This document shows positions 34,601 to 42,271 of a DNA stretch of 64,000 nucleotides, one piece after another. The DNA lies in the NCBI RefSeq assembly GCF_001262015.1, contig NZ_CP012075.1:806001-870000 (forward strand), given 5' to 3'. This DNA comes from Prevotella fusca JCM 17724 (GTDB lineage: Bacteria; Bacteroidota; Bacteroidia; Bacteroidales; Bacteroidaceae). A program made the position numbers and the translations under genes. Every line of letters starts with the position of its first letter. Position 1 is the first letter of the stretch. A model generated the notes under the pieces. It saw only the letters and a list, made by a program, of their open reading frames with translations. It ran no database searches and had not been told where the DNA came from.

Positions 34601-35807
34601 TGACACCCGTCATATCACCCGCCTCGTTATAGCTATACTCGACGAGCGTCTCGTCCTCGTGTCCGTCAGCAGACAGGAGTACTACTCTTCTTACCTCCGG
34701 GCAACGGTCATACTCAAGGCGTAGCTTTCTTCCAGAAGCATCAGTGATTTCCTTCAGTTTTCCTGCTACATACTGGAACTGTATTGTCTGTCCGGAAACA
34801 TTCCTGATGGATGTTAGTCTCCACCTGTCAGCTTCTACAGCATTGACCCTTGCATAAGTCTTGGTAATACGGCTTTTATGGTCATAAGTTTCAAAAAACT
34901 CATGTCCACGACGGAGTGTCAGATGCTCAGATCGGATATAGGCTTCTTCTCCCTCGGAAAGCATAGGGAAGCCCAAGACCCTTCCGTCCTCGATACGCAC
35001 ACCGATAGCATCCTCCTCAGGGTCAAGGATTATATCAAGGTCATAGTTGTTCTGACAGCCATGACCGAGGATACCCACATAGTCATTACTGCTACTCCAC
35101 TTCCGCTTCCATTCAAGTGGCATAATCCCTTGAAAGGCAAAGTCAGTACCCTCATAGACTACTGCTCCACTCACAAGATTCACCGGTTCAAAGCCCAACT
35201 TACAAAGCAGAGAACTAAACCGATTATCTTCTCCTGCTATCTTCTTCATCAGCTTGTTTGCACCTATTCGGGCATATCGCATGATAGCACCAAAGCCAAA
35301 ACTCATGGCAAGCCCTTTCAGCATACCAGCCCAGTCAGGGACAAGCGGATCACCAATATTTACAGGTGCTCCGTAAGGAATAGGAAGCGAACCTGAGAAT
35401 GGAGCATATCTGGTTGGAATAAGATCCCAGAATTTCTTATGTCCAGGCTGTATCGACAAAGGTATTCCTATATCGCTACAAGTCATTACGAAGTATCCTT
35501 TTCCACTCAGTCGAGAACCTTCTGCGTAGACTCTTTCTGCTCCAAAAAAGTTCATTGAATCATGACCGATAAGAGGTGCCATTGTAAATATACCTACTAT
35601 AGGGATGTGAACAAGTGGAATAATAATACCTTGCGTATCAGATACTCCTCTCTTGAATCCATTTACATGAACTGTGGCACCGATATATGGAATATAGTCC
35701 ATCGGATCCATAACGAAACCAATAAACGGATGAAAAGCATTCCATGATGTCGTAAAATGGATGTCAATTCCTAATATCGGGGTCAGATGTGTATCAACTA
35801 AATTCAT
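31620..35807 (-). CDS. Full-length PAAR-like/Rhs T6SS effector with TNT NAD+ glycohydrolase tip
   Basis: The only complete Rhs in the window (1395 residues). Residues 1-155 form a PAAR-like spike domain (GYFVMTCSDIGIPLSIQPGH near 104-123), followed by a hydrophobic stretch at about 160-177. A DUF6531-like segment starts near 207 (EPVNLVSGAVVYEG). YD/Rhs repeats then form the cocoon to about 1263, closing with DPRIGNYISQDPIGLMGNNP and IDIWGL. The last 132 residues are a TNT (DUF4237) toxin: GQKVDRFGRDTGKYLAPAGT, MRALPPNNTGKYHIYEVIKP, APAFGQIGLGTQYK, with the expected Arg, Tyr and Gln positions. TNT destroys NAD+ in the target cell. Its start overlaps the adaptor gene's end by 14 bases. It is the expressed parent of the lineage A orphans. 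Confidence 0.92.
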   Translation of the reverse strand: MNLVDTHLTPILGIDIHFTTSWNAFHPFIGFVMDPMDYIPYIGATVHVNGFKRGVSDTQGIIIPLVHIPIVGIFTMAPLIGHDSMNFFGAERVYAEGSRLSGKGYFVMTCSDIGIPLSIQPGHKKFWDLIPTRYAPFSGSLPIPYGAPVNIGDPLVPDWAGMLKGLAMSFGFGAIMRYARIGANKLMKKIAGEDNRFSSLLCKLGFEPVNLVSGAVVYEGTDFAFQGIMPLEWKRKWSSSNDYVGILGHGCQNNYDLDIILDPEEDAIGVRIEDGRVLGFPMLSEGEEAYIRSEHLTLRRGHEFFETYDHKSRITKTYARVNAVEADRWRLTSIRNVSGQTIQFQYVAGKLKEITDASGRKLRLEYDRCPEVRRVVLLSADGHEDETLVEYSYNEAGDMTGVTDAMGKTTHIEYENHLMTSKTDRDGQTFYWEYQGEGKKARCIHTWGEGGYQEGWMEYHTEEGYNVVVNGENERTIYRYTPEQLVTSVEDELGVRERYEYTEYYEVYREWDGEGRMTGYCYDERGNLTSVVHPDGTEETRAYDEEDRLITETDALGNRRVLVYHEPSEDGTPVNGEGQLAAVIEADDRATFFEYDTRGLLSSVSLDDRTVHLEYNEQNNLVSVKNEKGVGTRWGYDHKGNVVSVLTSAGARQTFRYDRLNRVTAITTGKRTTKLRYNSYEDVVEASEGFHRVKYKYSPMGDILQREGEDGSVLRFAYDRMDRLRMLTNEHGEEYTFDRNLRGEIVGETGFDRMHRSYVRDRSGRVIREERAGGRWTEYEYDQRGRLTRSSFSDGTIEAFSYDALGRLTEARNATGSVAMEYDEGGRVIRECFSGGLPDDRGTTVENVYDDLGNRIETRTSLGSVVRNGFDEDGLLNRVTAAGGGGESWEEKIVRDSEGLKIEKIFSGGIRMTRTYDAYGNVISQKSRSLRQDGYDRRYAWNASGRLQSVMDGITGGKTAYTYDAVGSLMSARYEDGTDDYRMPDAVGNVFRSRDRRDREYGKGGRILRDRHYDYLYDVEGNLILKTPRRGLTQHPNHEVSEDSGTHIAWQTGDYAYEWYGNGMLKEVRLPYGKIVRFEYDALGRRTAKLFNGHVFRYLWDGNVMVQEWQYEEKDRPQHSIDEFGRIRMLGDEPVENLVTWVYEEGSYVPVAKLQNGERYTIISDYMGRPVEAYDSYGTVVWQADYDIYGDLRNRKGIRDFIPFRQLGQYEDDETRLYYNRFRYYDPRIGNYISQDPIGLMGNNPTLYGYVRDCNTLIDIWGLSECSKKTGYKSIVSNNDTVIQNKKIATDIVPYYPPNDGALGDIERVFLMPGQKVDRFGRDTGKYLAPAGTPMPMRALPPNNTGKYHIYEVIKPFEVERSTIAPAFGQIGLGTQYKTPVQIKVLVNRGILKEI

Positions 35808-37140
35808 CTATACTGGGTTGTTTAGGGTTCTTTATTTGCTGGAACTGTAGGGTGGCACGAGATGCCCAGTCTTCACCATATATTCTGTTCATTCTGTCTT
35901 CAATATCTCGCCGCTCATCCTTTGTCAGCTTTTTATCATAGAATAAGAGGAAAGCTGCAACAAGGAAGGATTCTGTATATTTGTGGCTTTCTGCTTCCAT
36001 CATTGAAAGATGTGGAAGGACTCTACGAAGAAGTATGGAAGCACTCTCTTTTGTGGAATTTAGAATGGAGGCAACTATAATATTCTGGCAAACTCCCATA
36101 GCACCGATAATATCGTTATGAGAAAGACAATAGTCCATCGCCTTCCCGAACCAGTTAAGTCCTTCATTGTGCTTGCCAATATAGTTTAAATATGAAGCCT
36201 TATAGGTATAAAGAGTAACGGTCATAGCTGCTACTGAACCGTCTGACTGGTGGGAATCACACAAGGTTATACCCTTATCCAGCAGTGCAAGTGCTTGTCC
36301 ATCCTTGTAACGGAAAAGGAAACCAGCATAGACGATATAGGTGTAGAGCCACAATGATGCCTGGCCGGATGCACGACCGATATCCAGCAGACGTTCTCCA
36401 AGATTATCCAACTTACCCCTTTGGTCTCTGGAGGCAGCCTTGCCCATCTCAACCATAATCTTTCTGATCTTTACGTTTGGATCTTCGGGATTGCCTTGTG
36501 TAAGCAGTTCGTTATAAGCTCCTTCCATATCAAGGTTATTCAAGTTTATGGTCACACATTGTTTTTTAAGGCTGGAAGCCAGTGAACTGTAAACTTCTTT
36601 ATCCGTATAATCAATAACAAGCAGTGCAATATGGGAAGGAAGTGATTTACAGAATTCTGTTAACCATTTTTCAAGCTGGTCATAACCACATAATAGTCTG
36701 GGAACAAGTCCGAGAAGAAGCATGCTCCGACCGTGATTTGGAAGGCTCTGACTGAAACTGTCCAAAACCGAAAGCAATAACGGCTCCTGATGAACGTGGT
36801 CAGCCTCTTTCACCTTGGCAAGATATCGGGTGTGTTCCTTCCAAGGGAGTTGCGGGAATTGTTCCAGTGCACGTGCATACTCTTGAAGCCAGTCATTACA
36901 AAGCTGCCATGCGAACGTATGTGGATCAGAAAAATCTGTCAGCATCACTACTGGTGTCTCTTCTATCTTACCGTAAGGTGATGACTCTAATTTCAAAAAT
37001 CCATTGACAATGGGAAGGTCTGCCTCCCTGATTGCAAGCCTGACAAGTTTATAACCTGACTTTCCTGCCATTCGTTCCTTCCAGATACCCTGTATTCTGC
37101 CTATCCGTTCTGCTATTGGGTTATGTTCGTTTGACACCAT
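35794..37140 (-). CDS. Putative effector adaptor/chaperone between VgrG and Rhs
   Basis: A 448-residue soluble protein, no signal peptide, between vgrG (8-base gap) and rhs (14-base overlap). The N-terminal half looks alpha/beta (LPSHIALLVIDYTDKEVYSS recalls a Rossmann-like strand-helix). The C-terminal half is helical with repeats of TPR-like spacing (LWLYTYIVYAGFLFRYKDGQ, TVTLYTYKASYLNYIGKHNE, GAMGVCQNIIVASILNSTKE). It is not an EagR/DUF1795 protein by eye. T6SS Rhs effectors often need a dedicated loading protein encoded just before them. Position and coupling suggest that job here; the molecular function is inference. Confidence 0.65.
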   Translation of the reverse strand: MVSNEHNPIAERIGRIQGIWKERMAGKSGYKLVRLAIREADLPIVNGFLKLESSPYGKIEETPVVMLTDFSDPHTFAWQLCNDWLQEYARALEQFPQLPWKEHTRYLAKVKEADHVHQEPLLLSVLDSFSQSLPNHGRSMLLLGLVPRLLCGYDQLEKWLTEFCKSLPSHIALLVIDYTDKEVYSSLASSLKKQCVTINLNNLDMEGAYNELLTQGNPEDPNVKIRKIMVEMGKAASRDQRGKLDNLGERLLDIGRASGQASLWLYTYIVYAGFLFRYKDGQALALLDKGITLCDSHQSDGSVAAMTVTLYTYKASYLNYIGKHNEGLNWFGKAMDYCLSHNDIIGAMGVCQNIIVASILNSTKESASILLRRVLPHLSMMEAESHKYTESFLVAAFLLFYDKKLTKDERRDIEDRMNRIYGEDWASRATLQFQQIKNPKQPSIDEFS

Positions 37141-37148
37141 ATAAAATA

Positions 37149-38963
37149 CTAATTGAGATTGATGGATCCGCTACCCTTGACAGTCGTCGTAATGGATTCG
37201 ATATCTGCAGCCACTTTACCCTTAATACTTACAGTGTTGCCAGCATTGATGTTTACTTTGTTTGCTTTCTGTTCGACAAGTGCATTGCTCTTGATCTTTA
37301 CAGACTGCGTACCTGTTGTAGTGTATTGCTTTGTTGTCTGTTCGATAGAGTCCTTTCCATCTACCGTGATTTTCTTACCATCAACCGATATATCCTTGCC
37401 GTTTATCTTTATCGTTCCATCTTTGTGTAACTCAATGGTAGCACTACCACAGGAGATGAGTATTTCCTCAGACGACTTGAACGTGGCATTTCCAGAACCA
37501 TCCATGAAAATACTCGTATTACCTGGGTCAGCTAATGTAACGCTACCCTTTGAGTCATCAAGTTTCAGTGAACTGCCACTGCGTGTGGTGAGGCTCTTGC
37601 AGTTATTGCCCTTGCCGCCGCCACCACCTGTCGATCCGTTGAACAGGCTGCCCATGACATAGGGACGGGAGGGATCTCCGTGGCGGAAGCCGACGAGGAC
37701 ATGGTCGCCGACCTCGGGGATGAATACGAAGCCGCGGTTGCTCTTCACGTCACTACTGCTACCACCATCCGGTGTCATCACACGGATCCAGTTCGTGTTC
37801 ATGTCGTCAGCCTGCCAGTTCATCCGCACCTGGATGCGGCCGCTGCCCTTAGGGTCGTCGTTCCTCGTCACCGTAGCCATCTGCGTCTCGGCATGGGGGA
37901 TGCGTGCGTCGGGCACGGGGATCACCTCAAGGGCGGAGGGGAGTGCCTTGAAACGGTTGCGGTAGTAGCCGTCCTCACCCACCTCGTGCACGATCTCGGT
38001 GATGATGAACTCGCCCAGCGTCTTGCGGGAGAGCGACCTGAAGGACTGGTAGAAGGAGCTGTCTATCTTGACGACGCTGCCCACACAGAGACCCGGGACA
38101 CGGCTCTCGGCGGTGACGTAGTGGCTCTCCGCCGTCTCGGCCGACTGCTTGCGGCGCATGTAGTCCACCAGCTCCGGACCGGAGTTGACACGCTGCTCGG
38201 CATACTGGCGTGCCGGGACGCTGAACAGCTTCATCGAGGCTGCCACCGCCTTGCGGGCAAGGAGGTCCTGGCCGGCCGTCTCCGACGGGCTCGCCTCGTT
38301 CATCTGCTGGTCGGATGAGGAGTGGTAGCTGTAGGCCTTCTTGGGACGGGCAAGCGTCTGGATGCCGATGTCAAGCGAAGAGAGGGTGGTGCCGAACTCA
38401 AGGCAGACCGAGTCGGGAAGTGTCTTGGGGCGCCCGAAGACGAGTGATGTGCCGTCATAGTAGAGCCATTCCTTGTACTGTGCGGCAAGGCGGCGGATGA
38501 AACCGAACTGGGACTCGCCGTACTGGCAGAGATAGTCAGGCGTGCCGCCGTAGGCTGCATTGACCCGTGACTCAACATTCGCATCGTCACAGAGCCGGCT
38601 GACGATTTCTCCGATCTTCTTCCCTGTCCATGAGAAGTTGCCGGGGGCGGTCTCCAGGCGGTAGGTGGCGGAGTAGCCGGACACGATGAGATGCCCGAAC
38701 TCGCTGTCCTCACGGTGCATGTGGACGTTCGTCACCACGCCCAGGAAGGAGGTGCTGCCGTCGGTGCGGACGGTCAGGGGCTCGCCGAGCCAGTCGGAGC
38801 TGCCGCCCATGTCATGTGAGAAGCGGCTGCTGCCGGTCTCGAGGTCGAGGACCAGCTCGAAGTAATGATGGTCGCCTATGCGCTGTTCCAGGCGGAAGGA
38901 CTTGAAGGTGGGGATTGCAGTGTCACCGATGGTCACGGTGAAGCGTATGTCGGGAAATGCCAT
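37149..38963 (-). CDS. tssI: VgrG/TssI spike protein
   Basis: T6SS spike of 604 residues that sits on the Hcp tube and carries the PAAR-like/Rhs effector. Residues 1 to about 360 are the gp27-like base (QYGESQFGFIRRLAAQYKEW is the classic VgrG segment). An OB-type domain follows (MATVTRNDDPKGSGRIQVRM, GDHVLVGFRHGDPSRPYVMG). After a Gly-rich SLFNGSTGGGGGKGNNC hinge comes a repetitive beta-spike (DGTIKINGKDISVDGKKITV ...) to the C-terminus. There is no extra catalytic tail. Codons up to the hinge are strongly GC-rich, while the beta-spike tail is not, suggesting a mosaic gene. Confidence 0.93.
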   Translation of the reverse strand: MAFPDIRFTVTIGDTAIPTFKSFRLEQRIGDHHYFELVLDLETGSSRFSHDMGGSSDWLGEPLTVRTDGSTSFLGVVTNVHMHREDSEFGHLIVSGYSATYRLETAPGNFSWTGKKIGEIVSRLCDDANVESRVNAAYGGTPDYLCQYGESQFGFIRRLAAQYKEWLYYDGTSLVFGRPKTLPDSVCLEFGTTLSSLDIGIQTLARPKKAYSYHSSSDQQMNEASPSETAGQDLLARKAVAASMKLFSVPARQYAEQRVNSGPELVDYMRRKQSAETAESHYVTAESRVPGLCVGSVVKIDSSFYQSFRSLSRKTLGEFIITEIVHEVGEDGYYRNRFKALPSALEVIPVPDARIPHAETQMATVTRNDDPKGSGRIQVRMNWQADDMNTNWIRVMTPDGGSSSDVKSNRGFVFIPEVGDHVLVGFRHGDPSRPYVMGSLFNGSTGGGGGKGNNCKSLTTRSGSSLKLDDSKGSVTLADPGNTSIFMDGSGNATFKSSEEILISCGSATIELHKDGTIKINGKDISVDGKKITVDGKDSIEQTTKQYTTTGTQSVKIKSNALVEQKANKVNINAGNTVSIKGKVAADIESITTTVKGSGSINLN

Positions 38964-39093
38964 GTCGTATCGTTTTTACTGTGGGAATGTCTGTCGGGAA
39001 AGGGATGGTCATAAGGAAAGGGATGTAGGCATAAGGCAGGAGGGCATGCCGGGAGACCTGCTCCCTGACATGCCCTCCCCGCCGTCCGTAGGC

Positions 39094-39492
39094 TTATGTG
39101 CGTGGCCAGCGGTTGTCAAGCTCCGCATTGCCCACCGTGATGGTCTCCGCAGAGAAGGTCATCGCGATGGTCATGGGAGTCTCGTTCTCAACGTTCAGCG
39201 TCTCCTTGTAGTGGACGATGTACGCATTCTTGAAGCAGATCTCCTTCATCTTCGCGTCCTCCTCGGTCTTCTTGTAGACGATCTTGCCCTCGACGGCCTT
39301 GAACTGGCTGTTGAGCATGGCCTCGATGGCCGTCGTGTCGTCCGTTGACTCTACCGTCACGCTTACGCGGCCGCCCGAGATGCTTGATGAAGGCTTGCCC
39401 TTGCTGTCAGTGTTGCGGCTGAACTCGTAGTTGGAATAGAGTACGTCGTACTCCTTGCCACCCAATTCCAATGTTGCTCTGAATGAACCCAT
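39094..39492 (-). CDS. tssD: Hcp/TssD tube protein of Bacteroidetes T6SS
   Basis: A 132-residue tube-forming protein of the Bacteroidetes T6SS subtype iii. Family landmarks: MGSFRATLELGGKEYDVLYS, NTDSKGKPSSSISGGRVSVT, ESTDDTTAIEAMLNSQFKAV and the ending NAELDNRWPRT. It is first in the minus-strand set hcp, vgrG, adaptor, rhs. A consensus promoter lies about 205 bases upstream. No sheath, baseplate or membrane-complex genes are in the window, so the apparatus must be encoded elsewhere if present. Confidence 0.93.
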   Translation of the reverse strand: MGSFRATLELGGKEYDVLYSNYEFSRNTDSKGKPSSSISGGRVSVTVESTDDTTAIEAMLNSQFKAVEGKIVYKKTEEDAKMKEICFKNAYIVHYKETLNVENETPMTIAMTFSAETITVGNAELDNRWPRT

Positions 39493-39703
39493 GATTGAAA
39501 AAATTTTAAGTTGTTAATAAATAATGATCAGAGAGGCAACTCTGCATCATCCTGCAAGGGACAAAAAAGAGAAAACCTCAAACAACTTCCTGAAGTCTCC
39601 TCTGTGCGGCTGTGAACAGTCTTGCTCTGAATGAAGAGGAAGAATTGCAATCTGTTGTATAATAGAATATTGTTTCCTACAATATATACGCAAATATATA
39701 CTG

Positions 39704-39735
39704 CAAATATAGAAAGATACCCCCGTACATGCAAG
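39704..39735 (-). promoter_or_regulatory. Promoter of the hcp-vgrG-rhs operon
   Basis: On the minus strand CTTG (39735-39732), a 20-base spacer and TATATTTG (39711-39704) form a full Bacteroidetes -33/-7 pair. A second TATATTTG lies at 39698-39691. Transcription would start near 39698, giving an hcp leader of about 205 bases. Confidence 0.68.
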
Positions 39736-39965
39736 TATCTCGCCCGTATTTTATCCACCTTTAACATTCCTTGTCAGGTTTTTACGGTTGCTGCCCGATA
39801 AGACCAAAACAAGCATACGCTACAAAGCGGAATCACTTTCAGTCCAGCCCAGTTCATCAGGACATGAATGGTTTGGGCTTGAACTGACAGCCGACAGGTA
39901 TCTGACAAACACTTGTTCTCAACTACAACTGTCTGACAACACCACACCTGGCAGGCAGCAATACT

Positions 39966-40560
39966 GGTTCATCCGTTAAATGCGTGGATGCTTTTCGTAT
40001 AGCTTTAACGGAAGAAGCGAAGTTGTGCGTTAAACAAAGCAGACAGCCAAGACCGTCTTGGCTGCCTGCTTTATTATCATCCTCCGATGCAGAAAACCTT
40101 TTCATGTCAATACTTTGAAAAGGCAGACAACGTCTTGAAAAATCATGACATAATTTCGGATAAAATACCTACAGATAAAGGCAAGAACACGTGTAAAAAG
40201 CAAGTTTGCAACCGGCAGTAAATCAGTTAGTTATAAAGCTGTGCAAGAAAAGGTGCTTAATTGGACTTCAAAAGGGCGTCAGTTAGACCTCAAAAGGGCA
40301 TCTATTGCAAGCCAATTGGGCGTCTTTTCAAAGCCAAGAGACCATGTATTGGTTTTGAGTAGCATGAAAATAGTTTACAAACGTTGAGTGATATGGGAAA
40401 AAGTTGTTTGTAGGAGACGGAAAGACATGGTATCTGTTTGCCTTTTCTGCATTTTTATCTTGCGCTCTATCCCTTTTTGTGAGACCGTCCGATCTTGGAC
40501 AGTCATACCATACAGGTGTATAAGCCTTTGTTCTGTTTCCAATCTACGCATTTAACGCAT
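39966..40560. repeat. Dispersed repeat with GGTTCTTCC ends, copy 3 (inverted)
   Basis: Reverse-complement copy of the repeat at 18768-19513. It begins GGTTCATCCGTTAAATGCG, holds a strong hairpin CAGACAGCCAAG/CTTGGCTGCCTG at 40043-40069, and has the 23-base units at about 40248-40336 (AAAGGGCGTCAGTTAGACCT). It ends near 40560 with the terminal repeat decayed. It lies upstream of the hcp operon promoter, so copies flank the T6SS/Rhs region and sit inside it. Confidence 0.72.
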
Positions 40561-40974
40561 ATCGGTCATTAGAGCCTAAACAGATTGTGTTTGATCGGAG
40601 TCCAATTAAGCATCTGCTTCTTTACAAGGATGTAACACGCTGACTGATTAGAACTTGCAAACAAGAGAAACTTCCTTTTTTTTCCCGCTGTTTTCAAGCA
40701 GGATTTCAATGAATTATGTAATAAAAAATCAAAAATTAGAAGACCTCAATTCTGCAACCAAATACGTAATTTGTTATTAACACGTTTTATAAGTCTCTGA
40801 GGAAACGAGTCCTCGGAGTTTTGCCCTCCGCAGAATTTTCACTAAGTTCATGGTGAAGATAATTCAAGAACAAGATGCTATCAGTACAGAACAGAAGGAT
40901 AAAAGAGCATACACAGCATGATCTGAAACCATAAAAGTAACATGAGACAATGCCGTAAAATAAGGAAAACAATC
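40561..40974. other. Gene-free stretch before vsr
   Basis: AT-rich, with no plausible gene on either strand and no clear repeat. The only feature I can support is the vsr promoter at its right edge. Confidence 0.5.
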
Positions 40975-41005
40975 TTGCCCTTCTATAAAATAATGATTAT
41001 CTTTG
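40975..41005 (+). promoter_or_regulatory. Promoter of vsr
   Basis: TTG at 40975-40977, a 20-base spacer and TATCTTTG at 40998-41005. Because the -7 box covers 41003, the longer frame starting there cannot be the coding start. The ATG at 41033 fits. Confidence 0.7.
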
Positions 41006-41032
41006 AACCACAATTATCACACAGGATTCATT

Positions 41033-41533
41033 ATGGACACTCTGTCAAAACAACAACGTCATAACAACATGGCATCCATCAAGGGCAAGAATACCAAGCC
41101 CGAAATGATTGTCAGACGATACTTGTGGCACTCTGGTTTTCGGTATAGGGTGAATAACCCACGCCTGCCGGGACACCCCGACATCGTCTTACGTAAGTAC
41201 AGAACCTGTATCTTCGTAAACGGTTGCTTCTGGCATGGGCATGAAGGATGCAGACATTATGTTGTCCCCAAGACCAATACCGACTTCTGGGTGAGGAAGA
41301 TTATGCGCAACAAGGAACGGGACAAGGAAACCCAACAGCAGCTTGCACGGATGGGCTGGCATTGCATCACGGTATGGGAGTGCGAACTGAAGAAAGACAG
41401 GCGTGAACAGACCTTGGCATCACTGGCTTTTACGCTCAACCATATCTATCTGAAAGACCGCTCCATACTTTATCAAGTTCCCGAAGAGGAAACAGGAATG
41501 TGTATTGCCGCTGAACCAGAGGGAGAGTATTAG
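41033..41533 (+). CDS. vsr: Very-short-patch mismatch endonuclease Vsr
   Basis: Strand-specific nicking endonuclease that acts at T:G mismatches arising from deaminated 5-methylcytosine. The 166-residue chain starts MDTLSKQQRHNNMASIKGKN and has the family segments TKPEMIVRRYLWHSGFRYRV, LPGHPDIVLRKYRTCIFVNG and CFWHGHEGCRHY (metal and catalytic residues), then MGWHCITVWECEL. In many genomes vsr sits beside its cytosine methyltransferase or restriction genes. None is visible here, so it is a solitary copy. It adjoins the repeat and T6SS region. Confidence 0.92.
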   Translation: MDTLSKQQRHNNMASIKGKNTKPEMIVRRYLWHSGFRYRVNNPRLPGHPDIVLRKYRTCIFVNGCFWHGHEGCRHYVVPKTNTDFWVRKIMRNKERDKETQQQLARMGWHCITVWECELKKDRREQTLASLAFTLNHIYLKDRSILYQVPEEETGMCIAAEPEGEY

Positions 41534-41737
41534 CAGACAAAAAGATGAGTTGACAAGTAGACGAGATAAGTGAGAAAGACAGAGTAACAAGAAGACAGAA
41601 AAGTTAGTTGACAGGTGACAAGCTGACAGGCAAACAAGATAATGGAGAAAGGTCAAGTGACAGACTGAAAGACAAAACAATAGATTATTATTTTACTCTT
41701 TGGTTAGCCTTTCTTATTGAGCATAAACTATCCTTCC

Positions 41738-42196
41738 CTACTGAGCACAAACCACCCTACCCCGTCTGTCCGTTCTGATAATTACAGCAGGGGATACACG
41801 GCAGCCAGACGCACGATAAACACTGTAAACAGTATTTGCCCGCAAAGGAAGCCTACGAAGAGACAACGTGTCACCATGCTGTACGACACTGCAGCAAGAG
41901 GGAAGATTGTTTATTTCAAGTGCGGATGGGTTATAGCTATCATACCAGAAAGCATGTACATTCCTATTATAACCAACACTGAAACAGTCTGTACCATCAT
42001 CACTGGAAAATGACAAATCACCGCCACAGACACAACCCTGCCTAACAAAGAAGGTCTGCTTGTCCATGTCAAAACCAAGACCAACTCCGTCCGAACAGCC
42101 CTGCATAAAAACCAAGATAAACTCTATCATCAGTGTTGATACAAACACGATGACTATCAATAATATCTTCCTTGTATTCCATACTCTCTGCTTCAT
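41738..42196 (-). CDS. Small membrane-anchored hypothetical protein
   Basis: A 152-residue frame from ATG at 42196 (MKQRVWNTRKILLIVIVFVS), with one N-terminal membrane segment (about residues 11-31) and a Cys-rich outer part (QGCSDGVGLGFDMDKQTFFV, RQGCVCGGDLSF). No recognised family. A longer start at 42229 exists but would bury the membrane anchor. The opposite strand also has open frames, so a real gene is not certain. Confidence 0.45.
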   Translation of the reverse strand: MKQRVWNTRKILLIVIVFVSTLMIEFILVFMQGCSDGVGLGFDMDKQTFFVRQGCVCGGDLSFSSDDGTDCFSVGYNRNVHAFWYDSYNPSALEINNLPSCCSVVQHGDTLSLRRLPLRANTVYSVYRASGCRVSPAVIIRTDRRGRVVCAQ

Positions 42197-42271
42197 CTTT
42201 ACAGTTCCTGTTACAAGCAAAAAAGCCAATGCAAACAGCGAACTGTTCGTATTGACTTGTAGTTTGGAATA

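Noticed and set aside
37680..38318. Plus-strand frame of 212 codons opposite vgrG
   Set aside because: A product of high GC in vgrG; composition (Ala/Val/His/Asp rich) is typical of a shadow frame.
39528..39767. Minus-strand 79-codon frame upstream of hcp
   Set aside because: It spans the consensus promoter and leader of the hcp operon, and its sequence looks like translated AT-rich DNA.
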